Assembly (NCBI RefSeq): GCF_000702625.1
Contig: NZ_JNIS01000001.1
Location: forward strand, 2,670,001-2,734,000
DNA length: 64,000 bases
Direction of reading: 5' to 3'
Origin: Exiguobacterium oxidotolerans JCM 12280
GTDB taxonomy: Bacteria > Bacillota > Bacilli > Exiguobacteriales > Exiguobacteriaceae
Shown: positions 53,828-62,619 of the stretch, in pieces
How positions within the stretch are numbered: the first letter of the stretch is position 1
Layout: every line of letters begins with the position of its first letter
The notes under the pieces: model-generated
Told to the model about the DNA's origin: nothing
What the model saw: the letters and a program-made list of their open reading frames with translations, nothing else
Database searches by the model: none
Translations under genes and position numbers: made by a program

Positions 53828-54049
53828 AGCGCGACCGGATTGTCTCTCGTTATCGCATCTTCACGCTTCATACACGTTTATCTGTTCAATAACAATTTTT
53901 CATCCTTAAAGCTGCCCTGTATCAAGAAGTGTCCCTTTAATTCGTGTGAGAACGATTACATCAAATAATTTGACTCATTTCATTGATTGTTCACAAACAG
54001 AAGCGGATAATGAACAGTGAATTCGGTTCATACGAGGGGAAAAGGAATT

Positions 54050-54439
54050 ATGTCTACAAAAATGCGCGCACTTCTTTCATTGATTGGGCAAGTGATACTG
54101 ATCACTTGTTTTGCGACAATCGGTGAACTGATCAGTAAAAGCTTTGACTTAGCGTTACCGGGGAATATCGTCGGACTCTTGTTGCTCTATTTAGCGCTCA
54201 AGGCGAAAATCGTTCAAGTCAAACACGTCGAACGGGGCGGCCGACTGTTGCTGCTCATCATGCCGTTGTTCTTCGTTCCGGCATTGTCGGGAATCATGGA
54301 CTATACTGCATTCTTACGCCAGTACGGCTTACAGGTCGTCTTGATCGTCATCATGAGTAGCTTGCTGACGCTCGTCGGTTCTGCCTACATCGTCGATCGG
54401 CTTGCTCACCGGAAAGATGGGGTGACGCCACGTGATTAA
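54050..54439 (+). CDS. lrgA: LrgA/CidA family holin-like protein
   Basis: 129 residues with four membrane helices. ILITCFATIGELISKSFDLALPGNIVGLLLL carries the family's conserved PGxxxGxxLL, followed by a charged loop and PLFFVPALSGIMDY. Forms, with LrgB, a membrane complex involved in autolysis or by-product transport (pyruvate in B. subtilis PftAB/LrgAB-type systems). ATG 54050 follows GAGGGGAAAAGG. An inverted repeat 53988-54016 lies upstream. No lytSR-like pair is adjacent. Overlaps lrgB by 8 bases. Confidence 0.9.
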   Translation: MSTKMRALLSLIGQVILITCFATIGELISKSFDLALPGNIVGLLLLYLALKAKIVQVKHVERGGRLLLLIMPLFFVPALSGIMDYTAFLRQYGLQVVLIVIMSSLLTLVGSAYIVDRLAHRKDGVTPRD

Positions 54440-55112
54440 GGCACTATTTTGGTTGATTCTGACGATTGTCATTTTTTTGATTGGATTTGCCGGGTATCGG
54501 CGGTATCCACGCGTCTGGACGTTACCGATTTTGACGGTGACGGCAACGATGATTTTGATTTTGTCACTGACAGGTGTCTCCCACGCGACCTATATGACGG
54601 GCGGGCAGTACTTGACGAAAATGCTCGGTCCTGCCATCACCGCCTTCGCGATTCCGCTTTATACGGTCCGGCACCACGTCCGGCGTTTCTTGCCGGAAAT
54701 TGGTCTAGGGGTCGTCATCGGGACGAGCATCGCCTTGACGTCAGATATCGTGTTCGGACTGTTGTTACATCTCGGACGGACGACGAATCTGGCACTGCTC
54801 CCGAAATCCGTCACGCTCCCCGTCGCTTTGTCGATTTCAGAGCGTTCGGGTGGAACGGCGACCTTAACCGCGACGTTCGTCCTGATGACAGGTCTCGTCG
54901 GTTCACTTGTCGGTCCACGCTTGATGACGGGGTTAAAGATTCGTCACTTCGTCAGTCGGGGTGTCGGACTGGCTTCGATTGCCCATGTCATGGGTGCAAC
55001 GAAATCGATGACGCTCGACCAGCGGGAGGGTACGGTCGGATTGCTGACGATGGTGCTGACGGCGATTTTTGCGAGTGTCCTGGCGCCCTTCATCATCCGC
55101 TTCATTTATTAA
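54432..55112 (+). CDS. lrgB: LrgB/CidB family membrane protein
   Basis: 226 residues, about seven helices. GQYLTKMLGPAITAFAIPLY, LLPKSVTLPVALSISERSGG (conserved P-K-S-V-T) and IAHVMGATKSMTLDQREG are the family signature. GTG 54432 starts within lrgA. Partner of LrgA. The stop is followed by a terminator at 55123. Confidence 0.92.
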   Translation: MIKALFWLILTIVIFLIGFAGYRRYPRVWTLPILTVTATMILILSLTGVSHATYMTGGQYLTKMLGPAITAFAIPLYTVRHHVRRFLPEIGLGVVIGTSIALTSDIVFGLLLHLGRTTNLALLPKSVTLPVALSISERSGGTATLTATFVLMTGLVGSLVGPRLMTGLKIRHFVSRGVGLASIAHVMGATKSMTLDQREGTVGLLTMVLTAIFASVLAPFIIRFIY

Positions 55113-55122
55113 CAGGCAAAAA

Positions 55123-55159
55123 AGTCGTCCGACGGTTGAAACCGGCGGGACGGCTTTTT
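55123..55159 (+). terminator. lrgAB terminator
   Basis: AGTCGTCC-x-ACGGTT with AACCGGC-GGGACGGCT, imperfect stem, then TTTTTC. Confidence 0.8.
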
Positions 55160-55200
55160 CGTATGTCTATCATGCTAGTGACAAGGGAGACGGGGACATC

Positions 55201-55749
55201 ATGATTATTTGGATTAACGGAACATTTGGAGTCGGGAAAACGACGGCGGCTAAGGGGTTACAACAAAGAATACCGGAATCTGTAATCTTCGATCCGGAAT
55301 CAGTCGGTCAGTTGTTAAGAGAACAATTCCCGTCGACACGCATGTACGATGATTTTCAAGATGAACCGTTGTGGCGGGAACTAACACGGGTGCTTCTCGA
55401 ACGGAGTGATCAATCCGGCGAGCGGACGATGATTGTCCCGATGACGGTGACGAATCCGATCTATTTTGATGAAATCATCGGTGAATTGAGACGACGGGGG
55501 CATCTCGTCCATCATGTTTCATTGATGGCTTCTACGACTACGGTCAAACGACGTTTACTTCGGCGATTTGAACGACCGGATTCCTGGGGAGGACGGCAGG
55601 CCGAGGCCCGCATTCAAGCATTGACGAATCCGCTGTTCAATCAACACATCGAGACTGATCAACTGACGAAACAAGGGGTCGTTGATGCGATTGTCCTGAG
55701 TTGTGACCTGCATGTAGCACCGCCATGCCGTAAACGTATCTTTTCATGA
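55201..55749 (+). CDS. TmrB-like ATP-binding protein (tunicamycin resistance family)
   Basis: 182 residues. P-loop MIIWINGTFGVGKTTAAKGL, SVIFDPESVGQLLRE, YDDFQDEPLWRELTR, TMIVPMTVTNPIYFDEIIGE and LVHHVSLMAS line up with B. subtilis TmrB, a membrane-associated ATP-binding protein that binds tunicamycin and gives resistance. Related kinases with the same P-loop fold exist, so resistance is inference. GAGACGGGGAC before ATG 55201. Single gene; low-key intergenic region follows to 55842. Confidence 0.82.
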   Translation: MIIWINGTFGVGKTTAAKGLQQRIPESVIFDPESVGQLLREQFPSTRMYDDFQDEPLWRELTRVLLERSDQSGERTMIVPMTVTNPIYFDEIIGELRRRGHLVHHVSLMASTTTVKRRLLRRFERPDSWGGRQAEARIQALTNPLFNQHIETDQLTKQGVVDAIVLSCDLHVAPPCRKRIFS

Positions 55750-55842
55750 TTGATTCACCCGAATTCAGGGAATTAACAGGAAGATACGAGATGGGTTAAA
55801 GACATCCCTGTATTTTTTGAATATAAGTAGGGGGATTTTTTT

Positions 55843-57867
55843 ATGAGAAACTGGATGACTGAAAAGATAGGAAGACAACTGATGGCGATTTTTTATGGGG
55901 TATTCGCGATCGGAGCATTGACGTCATTTGCGAGCTACCTATATATCGACGGCGCAGCAAGTCAGACGAAACGTCAAGTACTCGACCAATTAGAGAAAAC
56001 ACAATGGTTCTGGTTCTTGAACTTACTGATTTTCATTTTGTGTCTTGTGTTCATCGTTAGACCGATCATCAATCGGTTGACGGAACAGCTGCAAGAGCTG
56101 ACGAAGAAAAGTCACCGTCTTGCAGAAGGAAAGTCGATTTCTTTAGAGTATGACCGCCAATCGAACAATGAAGTCGGTCAATTAACAGACTCCTTTTACG
56201 AGATGGCCGAGTCTATTTCGTCTCAACATGCCGAGCTATCACGACAAAATCGAGAGCTCGAACAAAAACAAGATGATTTGACCGGTAAGCAAAGTAAACT
56301 TGAACAGTCTTTGACGGCAACACGTTCGAATGAATTGTACCTGAAAGATCGGAATGAATTGATTGAGACGTTGGCTTCGAAAGAAAGTTTGTTTGATTTT
56401 TCTTCCGTCATCAGCACGATCGTCCGTTTGACGAAAACGGAGTTCGGGGCATTACTTTTCATCAAGAATAATGAGATTACGTCTGTTGTACCAAAAGAGA
56501 TGACCGATGAGCAGCAAGAGAGCTTAAAAACGGAATCGTTACTGTTGAAACGGGTCATGGTCTCAAAAGAAAGTGCACAATCGACGAAACAAGTGACCGA
56601 CGATCGATTGTTAGGGTACCCGTACTACATGCATGAAGCGGTCATTCCAATCATGGATCCGGCAAAAGATGAATTGATTGCTTGCCTCTATTTAGCACGA
56701 TTTGATGAAGCGTTCACGGAACATGACATCATCGAATTGGCATCGTTCGCAAAACAGATTGCGATTTCACGGATGCGGATGACGTTATATGAACAGATGG
56801 ACTATGAGCGGGCGGAGACGGCGCAGCTGTTAAATTCTGTCCGTGAAGCGATTTTATACGTCAAACATGAAGAACAGGTGATACTCGGGAACCGGGCATT
56901 GTTTGAAATCTTCCAGTCGCTTCAGATTGAGGAAGAAACAGATATGACGACGTTTCTTGAAGTCAATCCCGAGACGATGTTCGAACAGATGGATCAACGA
57001 GAGGCATTCGGAACGTATTTCGAGGAGGTCCTCGCTGGTCAGATTCCGACCGATATGTTTTCCTTATCGATAGACGACGGCACATACTTTATTCAAGTCT
57101 ATGCTGAAGAAATCGTTCATGAGGGACAACCAATCGGGACGATCCTCGTTTTCCGAGATGTAACGCCTGAAACGGAAGTTGACCGAATGAAGTCCGAACT
57201 CGTTTCGACGGTCTCACATGAACTACGGACACCCTTATCGTCAATCTATGGGTTTACCGAGTTGATGTTAAAACGGGACTTAGGCCCGGATCGGAGTAAA
57301 CGGTATTTACAGACAATCCATGACGAATCAAAACGTCTAACTGATCTCGTCAGTGATTTCTTGAACGTACAACGGATGGAATCAGGCAAGCAGTCATACG
57401 AAAAAGAAGTATTTAATCTCCTCGATGTCGTCAAAGAGCAAATTCAGTTTCATCAGGCGACGACGGAACAGCATACCCTTCAACTCGATGCGGATCAAGG
57501 GCAGACATTCCTGGTGGAAGCCGATCGCAACAGCATGAGGCAGTTGCTTGGCAATTTACTGAACAATGCTGTGAAATACTCGCCAGACGGGGGTGAAATC
57601 ATCATTGGTTTACTCGAGCATGATGCAAACATCGAACTGAGTGTCCGCGATTTTGGTGTCGGGATTCCTGTCAGCTCGACGCCGCACCTGTTCAGTAAGT
57701 TTTATCGCGTCGACAACTCAGATAGTCGTAAAATCGGCGGAACGGGACTCGGATTGTCAATCTGTAAAGAAATCGTCCGTGAGCATGACGGAACGATTGA
57801 AGTCGAGTCCGTCTTAGGTGACGGGGCACTCTTTAAAGTCATGTTACCGAATGCAACTAAAAAGTAA
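55843..57867 (+). CDS. Orphan sensor histidine kinase (TM2-HAMP-GAF-PAS-HisKA-HATPase)
   Basis: 674 residues. Two membrane helices (about 13-33 and 53-72) enclose only ~20 external residues, so external sensing is unlikely. HAMP (RPIINRLTEQLQELTKKSH), coiled coil, a GAF-like domain around residues 180-315, a PAS-like domain to about 445, His459 in TVSHELRTPLSS, and HATPase motifs NLLNNAVKYSPDG, DFGVGIP, GGTGLGLSICKEIV. No response regulator is adjacent. AAGTAGGGGG before ATG 55843. Confidence 0.9.
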   Translation: MRNWMTEKIGRQLMAIFYGVFAIGALTSFASYLYIDGAASQTKRQVLDQLEKTQWFWFLNLLIFILCLVFIVRPIINRLTEQLQELTKKSHRLAEGKSISLEYDRQSNNEVGQLTDSFYEMAESISSQHAELSRQNRELEQKQDDLTGKQSKLEQSLTATRSNELYLKDRNELIETLASKESLFDFSSVISTIVRLTKTEFGALLFIKNNEITSVVPKEMTDEQQESLKTESLLLKRVMVSKESAQSTKQVTDDRLLGYPYYMHEAVIPIMDPAKDELIACLYLARFDEAFTEHDIIELASFAKQIAISRMRMTLYEQMDYERAETAQLLNSVREAILYVKHEEQVILGNRALFEIFQSLQIEEETDMTTFLEVNPETMFEQMDQREAFGTYFEEVLAGQIPTDMFSLSIDDGTYFIQVYAEEIVHEGQPIGTILVFRDVTPETEVDRMKSELVSTVSHELRTPLSSIYGFTELMLKRDLGPDRSKRYLQTIHDESKRLTDLVSDFLNVQRMESGKQSYEKEVFNLLDVVKEQIQFHQATTEQHTLQLDADQGQTFLVEADRNSMRQLLGNLLNNAVKYSPDGGEIIIGLLEHDANIELSVRDFGVGIPVSSTPHLFSKFYRVDNSDSRKIGGTGLGLSICKEIVREHDGTIEVESVLGDGALFKVMLPNATKK

Positions 57868-57876
57868 GCAAGCTAC

Positions 57877-57919
57877 CTGTCTCTTCAACAAGTTATTTTG
57901 TTGGAGCGGCAGTTTTTTG
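57877..57919 (+). terminator. Terminator after the histidine kinase
   Basis: CTGTCTCTTCAACAA pairs imperfectly with TTGTTGGAGCGGCAG, then six Ts. Confidence 0.82.
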
Positions 57920-57984
57920 TAGGGAATGTTTAAGGGCATCGCGAATGGTTAAACGGAAACAAGTAGCTGAAAGGGGATGAAACG

Positions 57985-58437
57985 ATGCGAGAGTGGCATG
58001 GTGCAGCAGCAGTTTGTGTCAATGAGGAAAATCAAGTATTGATGGTCAAAAGTTATGGTTCCGAGGCGTGGGCCGTCCCGTCCGGTGGAATCGAGCCGGG
58101 AGAGACGGCAGGCGAATGCTGTGTGCGAGAAGTCATGGAAGAGACCGGGTATCCCGTAAAGGTTAAACAGAACCTATTTACGAAGCAGACCGTCATCCAA
58201 ACGATTCAAGTTGAAACGACCTATTTTGAAATCATCCGAATCGGTGACAGTCAAGGGATCAACGACCCGGACGAAACGATTGAACAGATAGCGTGGATGT
58301 CGCGTGCTGCACTCGACACCATTGAACACATGTATCCGGAAGATGTTCTTTTTTTGACGGAGTGGCTCGACGGTCGTGAGAATCCTCATAGCGCTCCGAA
58401 AGTTCAAAAAGCGTGCCTGGAGCTGAAGAATACGTAA
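57985..58437 (+). CDS. Nudix hydrolase (MutT-like)
   Basis: 150 residues. Nudix box GGIEPGETAGECCVREVMEE (TGY next) is complete. N-terminal GAAAVCVNEENQVLMVKSYG is typical of small MutT/YtkD-like Nudix enzymes that hydrolyse nucleoside diphosphate derivatives; the substrate is not predictable. GGGGATG precedes ATG 57985. Third Nudix protein in the window, of a different branch from those at 4364 and 8551. The C-terminal part (ALDTIEHMYPEDVLFLTEWL) is helical. Confidence 0.87.
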   Translation: MREWHGAAAVCVNEENQVLMVKSYGSEAWAVPSGGIEPGETAGECCVREVMEETGYPVKVKQNLFTKQTVIQTIQVETTYFEIIRIGDSQGINDPDETIEQIAWMSRAALDTIEHMYPEDVLFLTEWLDGRENPHSAPKVQKACLELKNT

Positions 58438-58501
58438 ATTCTACAACCATTTCGTGAAAAATGAGTCCGTTCACTTGCAAAAAATCAAAAGTATGCAGGG
58501 A

Positions 58502-58531
58502 TTGCTGATGCAGAATCTTCCTAGATATAGT
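58502..58531 (+). promoter_or_regulatory. Possible nrdDG promoter
   Basis: TTGCTG (58502-58507) and TATAGT (58526-58531) with an 18-base spacer, 45 bases upstream of the nrdD start. No clear NrdR box pair or FNR site was seen. Confidence 0.4.
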
Positions 58532-58575
58532 AGTCGTACAGACAGAAATAAAGCGACAGCTAGGGAGTGATAATG

Positions 58576-60411
58576 ATGGAAGTGAACACCTTGTACCGAC
58601 AAGTGATTGAGGAACCAACGACTAACCATGTCCAAGAAAATGCCAACATCGATGGCAAAGCACCGCTCGCGAAGTTGAACCGGATCGCGAGTACGGCGGC
58701 GCGGGCGATGATGGAAGACCTGCTCGTGACGCCTCGCGTTAAACAAGCGTTAGCGGACAATATTCTGTATATCCATGACGCTGACTACTATGTCACGGGA
58801 ACGACGACCTGTTCTCAAATTCCGTTAGGCCGCTTACTGACGAACGGGTTCCAGATGAGTCACGGGTCAATTCGTCCAGCACAAGATATCCGTTCTGCGA
58901 TGGCGCTCGCTGCAATCATTATGCAAGCGAATCAAAACATGCAGCATGGTGGGCAAGCCTTTCCGAATTTTGATACCGATTTAGCTCCCTTCGTCGAGAA
59001 GACGTACGCACGTCAAATGAAGAAAATTAATCAGATTGCTCCGAGCTGGTCGAAGGCACGTCGCGCGAGATATGCGCGCCAAGAAACATACGAGATCACC
59101 TATCAAGCATGTGAAGCCTTCATCCATAATACGAATTCAATGCACTCACGCGGTGGCGGACAAGTTCCTTTTATCTCGATTAATTACGGGACGGATACTT
59201 CAGTTTACGGTCGGATGCTGACGAAGGCCTTACTTGAGGCGACACTGGCAGGTCTCGGAAAAGGAGAGACACCAATCTTTCCGATTCAGATTTTTAAAGT
59301 CAAAGCAGGCGTGACGTTAAATCCGGGTGACCCGAACTACGATTTATTTCAGCTCGCGACGAAAGTGACAGGAAAACGGCTCTTTCCGAATTTTGCGTTT
59401 TTAGATGCCCCGTTCAACGTCAGCAAGACAGCAGAAGAAGTTGCCTACATGGGTTGCCGAACACGCGTTTTTGAACATCGTCAAGGGGAAGCTTCCGTGA
59501 CGGGGCGGGGAAATCTGTCGTTTACGAGTCTGAACCTCGTTCGGCTTGCCTTGACGAGTCAAACGGTCGATCATATGTTTACGGCATTGACGGAATATAC
59601 GAAGCTTGCTTGCGAACAGTTGCTCGAACGGTATCAGTACCAAGCAAATCGACGGGCAGAGGAATTTCCGTTTCTGTATCAACACGTCTGGCGCGACGGG
59701 GAGACGCTTCAACCGACCGATCGCGTCGAGCCGGTCCTGCGCCACGGGACGCTTTCAGTCGGATTCATTGGTCTCGCGGAAGCGCTCGTCGTTTTGACAG
59801 GACATGATCACGGCGAATCAGCGATTGCCCATAACATCGGCCGGGCGTTGATTCAGACAATGCGTCACGTTGTCGATCAGTTCGGGGATGAGACGGGATT
59901 GAATTTTTCACTGATTGCGACACCGGCGGAAGGATTGTCTGGAAAATTCACGGCGCATGATGTCGCAAAGTTTGGTTTGATTGCCGGTGTGACAGATAAA
60001 ACCTACTATACGAACTCGTTCCATCTTCCGGTGACGGCAACGGTAACGATGCGTCAAAAGATTCGCCTCGAAGCACCGTTTCACGCGCTGTGTAACGGAG
60101 GACATATTACCTATGTCGAGACGGATGGAGCGCTCGCAGAAAATCCGCAAGCCGTCGAGGATATCGTCCGGATGATGGCGGCAGAAGGAATTGGCTATGG
60201 CTCAATCAATCATCCAATCGATCGTTGTTTGACCTGTCGGACGGAACAGACAATCGAACAGACGTGTCCAGTCTGTGGCGGAGAAGACATTGAACGGATT
60301 CGGCGGATTACGGGATATCTCGTCGGGACGATGGCGCGCTGGAATGAAGCGAAACGGGCCGAAGAACAGGACCGGGTCTACCATGGTACGACTGCTATCG
60401 ATCGTCGCTGA
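58576..60411 (+). CDS. nrdD: Anaerobic ribonucleoside-triphosphate reductase, cone-less form
   Basis: Class III glycyl-radical enzyme making dNTPs without oxygen. 611 residues. Substrate Cys region GTTTCSQIPLGRLL, NSMHSRGGGQVPFISINYGT, four-Cys zinc site (CLTC, CPVC) near the C-terminus and the glycyl radical at Gly580 in RRITGYLVGTMARW. It begins at MEVNTLYRQVIEE, so the ~90-residue N-terminal ATP-cone of E. coli NrdD (712 residues) is missing and the length is like phage T4 NrdD (605). ATG 58576 is 8 bases from GGGAG; ATG 58573 is possible. Confidence 0.93.
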   Translation: MEVNTLYRQVIEEPTTNHVQENANIDGKAPLAKLNRIASTAARAMMEDLLVTPRVKQALADNILYIHDADYYVTGTTTCSQIPLGRLLTNGFQMSHGSIRPAQDIRSAMALAAIIMQANQNMQHGGQAFPNFDTDLAPFVEKTYARQMKKINQIAPSWSKARRARYARQETYEITYQACEAFIHNTNSMHSRGGGQVPFISINYGTDTSVYGRMLTKALLEATLAGLGKGETPIFPIQIFKVKAGVTLNPGDPNYDLFQLATKVTGKRLFPNFAFLDAPFNVSKTAEEVAYMGCRTRVFEHRQGEASVTGRGNLSFTSLNLVRLALTSQTVDHMFTALTEYTKLACEQLLERYQYQANRRAEEFPFLYQHVWRDGETLQPTDRVEPVLRHGTLSVGFIGLAEALVVLTGHDHGESAIAHNIGRALIQTMRHVVDQFGDETGLNFSLIATPAEGLSGKFTAHDVAKFGLIAGVTDKTYYTNSFHLPVTATVTMRQKIRLEAPFHALCNGGHITYVETDGALAENPQAVEDIVRMMAAEGIGYGSINHPIDRCLTCRTEQTIEQTCPVCGGEDIERIRRITGYLVGTMARWNEAKRAEEQDRVYHGTTAIDRR

Positions 60412-60853
60412 TTCAGTCGTCGATGGTCCCGGCTTACGGACGGTCATCTTTTTCGCCGGCTGTCCACATCGGTGCCGAGGCTGTCATAATCCATCATCGT
60501 GGTCGCCTGAGGCAGGTACAACCTACTCGACTCCTGACGTCATCAAGTGGGTCGAGGAAATCGGATCAAAACGAATTACGCTGTCGGGCGGTGAACCATT
60601 CGCTCAAATCGAGGCACTCGAACAACTCGTCCTGATATTGCGACCGGACTATGAGATTTATTTGTTTACCGGATATCGGATTGAAGACTTAGTTAAAGAG
60701 GAACGCGCGTGTCGAATCTTACGGCAGGTGGATTGTTTGATTGACGGACCATATGTGAAAGAACTTCATGATCGGAGTCTGGCCATCCGTGGCAGTACGA
60801 ACCAACGGATTCTCTCCACAAAACAGATTGAGCAGTATATCAAGAACAGGTAG
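60383..60853 (+). CDS. nrdG: Anaerobic ribonucleotide reductase activating protein (radical SAM)
   Basis: 156 residues. Generates the glycyl radical on NrdD from S-adenosylmethionine. The 4Fe-4S motif CPHRCRGCHNPSSW has the CxxxCxxC pattern, with LSGGEPFAQ (SAM-binding GGE). Start ATG 60383 lies 29 bases inside nrdD; upstream nrdD sequence AGGACCGGG can serve as ribosome site. Last gene of the pair. Confidence 0.93.
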   Translation: MVRLLSIVADSVVDGPGLRTVIFFAGCPHRCRGCHNPSSWSPEAGTTYSTPDVIKWVEEIGSKRITLSGGEPFAQIEALEQLVLILRPDYEIYLFTGYRIEDLVKEERACRILRQVDCLIDGPYVKELHDRSLAIRGSTNQRILSTKQIEQYIKNR

Positions 60854-60875
60854 CGGATGAACGACTTGCAAACAA

Positions 60876-60920
60876 AAAACGCCGATGCTCCCATGTTTCA
60901 TCCGGGGCGATCGGCGTTTT
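60876..60920. terminator. Bidirectional terminator between nrdG and the efflux gene
   Basis: AAAACGCCGAT-x-CTCC with GGGGCG-ATCGGCGTTTT, As on the left and Ts on the right, between two convergent genes. Confidence 0.88.
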
Positions 60921-60967
60921 CTGTGTCTATTCTTTTCATTCATAACGGAAGGAAGCGAAAGCTACCG

Positions 60968-62440
60968 TTACGCATATTTTTTTTCAGCGACCGTTTCGAC
61001 GACCGTTAATGTTTCCGATGGACGCTTTTTAATGAAGAACGAAAGGATTAAGGCGAACAAGGCGAGCAATGTCGCGATGAAGAACGTATCATTAATCCCT
61101 TCGACCATTGCTTGCGTCATGATTGTTTTCGGTGCTGTCGTCGGTGTTGCGTTCGCAGCAAGATCCGTTGCGTAACTCGCTGTCCGTGATGTCATGACGG
61201 AAATGAGTAATCCGGAACCGATTGCTCCTGATACTTGCGACAACGTATTGTTGAGTGCCGTACCATGCGGTGTCAAATGTTGCGGAATATGATTGAGACC
61301 GTTCGTCATGACGGGCATCATGACCATCGAGATGCCGAGGAAGCGTAATGTGTACATGATGACAAGGAACGAATACGCTGTATCTGCCGTCAAACGACTG
61401 AAGAAGAACGTTGTTAAGACTGTCAACGACAATCCGATGATGGCAAGCACCCGGGCACCGAACCGGTCAAACAAGCGGCCTGTGATCGGAGACATAAACG
61501 CCATGACGAGTGCACCGGGTAACATCAAAAGTCCAGAGTGGAACGGGGAAATCCCACGAATCGTTTGGACATAAATCGGCATCAAGATCATCGCCGAGAA
61601 CATCGACATGTTAAGGACCATTGAAATCCCTTGTGATAAAGCAAACATCGGATATTTAAAAATCCGGAACTCGAGCATCGGTTCGTCGAGACGTAATTGT
61701 CGTATAATGAATGAGACGAGGCTGATGACGCCGACTGTCAAGGAGCCGATGACAGCGAATGATCCCCAACCGGCTGAACCGGCTGAACTGAATCCGTACA
61801 ACAAGCCACCGAATCCAAAACTGGACAACACGAGGGACAGGCGATCGATGCGTAAACTGCTTGTGACGACTTCTTTTTTTAGTAAGAAGAAACCAAGAAC
61901 AAGAACAAGTGCAGCGATTGGTGTCACGATGTGGAACAGCATCGGCCATTCGTAATGCTCAAGGACCCAACCGGACAGAGTCGGACCGATTGCCGGTGCA
62001 AATGTGATGACGAGTCCGAAAATCCCCATCGCTTGCCCGCGTTTCTCGATTGGGAAGCCGGTGATTAAGACGTTCATTAATAACGGCATCATGATAGCAG
62101 AACCAGATGCTTGTAACATCCGTGCACCGAGTAAGACGGGGAAGAGCTCCGTTTGACCCGCGACGACAGTTCCAATCGTAAATAAGCTCATCGCCGTCAG
62201 AAACAGCTGGCGGGTTGAGAACTTTTGGACGAGAAAGGCAGACGTCGGAATCATGATGCCGTTGACGAGCATATAACCTGTCGTCAGCCACTGGGCCGTA
62301 CTGGTTTGAATATCGAGCGAAACCATAATGGAAGGTAAGGCGATATTTAATAGCGTCGAGTTGAGGACGGCAACGAACGCGCCTGCCATGAGGACAGCTA
62401 AAATAAGATAAAGTCGAGATGATTGCTTGGTTGATTGCAT
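60968..62440 (-). CDS. MFS multidrug efflux transporter, DHA2 (EmrB/LmrB-like)
   Basis: 490 residues with about 14 membrane helices, drug:H+ antiporter of the DHA2 group. Motifs: LNSTLLNIALPSIM in helix 1, TAQWLTTGYMLVNGIMIP, and motif C-like AIGPTLSGWVLEHYEW in helix 5. Most similar in appearance to B. subtilis LmrB/YvkA-type pumps. GGAGCATAACGAA precedes the ATG on the minus strand. Divergent from the TetR gene at 62620, its probable repressor. Substrates unknown. Confidence 0.9.
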   Translation of the reverse strand: MQSTKQSSRLYLILAVLMAGAFVAVLNSTLLNIALPSIMVSLDIQTSTAQWLTTGYMLVNGIMIPTSAFLVQKFSTRQLFLTAMSLFTIGTVVAGQTELFPVLLGARMLQASGSAIMMPLLMNVLITGFPIEKRGQAMGIFGLVITFAPAIGPTLSGWVLEHYEWPMLFHIVTPIAALVLVLGFFLLKKEVVTSSLRIDRLSLVLSSFGFGGLLYGFSSAGSAGWGSFAVIGSLTVGVISLVSFIIRQLRLDEPMLEFRIFKYPMFALSQGISMVLNMSMFSAMILMPIYVQTIRGISPFHSGLLMLPGALVMAFMSPITGRLFDRFGARVLAIIGLSLTVLTTFFFSRLTADTAYSFLVIMYTLRFLGISMVMMPVMTNGLNHIPQHLTPHGTALNNTLSQVSGAIGSGLLISVMTSRTASYATDLAANATPTTAPKTIMTQAMVEGINDTFFIATLLALFALILSFFIKKRPSETLTVVETVAEKKYA

Positions 62441-62563
62441 TTCGTTATGCTCCTTTTATACTACGTGTCTAATTTGTTATACTTTGATTCTACAACTTAG
62501 TTATCTTACCGCCTGGAACAAAACATTACAAATTATTTGCTTTATACAGTAAAATAAAAAAGA

Positions 62564-62599
62564 TTGAGGTAAAATCGAATGTACTCAAAAAGATCTTTT
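62564..62599. promoter_or_regulatory. Palindromes in the efflux/TetR intergenic region
   Basis: TTGAG (62564-62568) and CTCAA (62584-62588) form an inverted repeat, and AAAAGATCTTTT (62588-62599) is a perfect 12-base palindrome. Either could be the TetR operator in this 179-base divergent promoter region. Confidence 0.4.
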
Positions 62600-62619
62600 A
62601 CTAGAAGAGGAATTAGAAA

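Larger units (their letters stand above)
53275..54049. other. 775-base region without a supported gene
   Basis: Holds, in order, the mutSL terminator (53320), unassigned sequence to 53439, a partial repeat relative (53440-53497), repeat copy 2 (53500-53827) and an AT-rich stretch before lrgA. In that stretch TGTTCA (53988-53993) and TGAACA (54011-54016) form an inverted repeat that may serve lrgAB regulation. An 84-codon open frame at 53363-53617 crosses the repeat but has no ribosome site. Confidence 0.6.

Noticed and set aside
54449-55204. 251-codon open frame overlapping lrgB in another frame
   Set aside because: Composition is rich in Asp/Arg/Arg-Arg and reads as the shifted frame of lrgB, which has clear family motifs and translational coupling to lrgA.
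55750-55842. Riboswitch-like leader ahead of the histidine kinase
   Set aside because: The short complementary pieces (ACAGG ... CCCTGT) do not fit a known riboswitch core, and the region is too short to support a call.
58438-58575. NrdR or FNR box upstream of nrdD
   Set aside because: The TAGATATAGT stretch resembles half an NrdR box but no paired, correctly spaced second box or TTGAT-N4-ATCAA was found.
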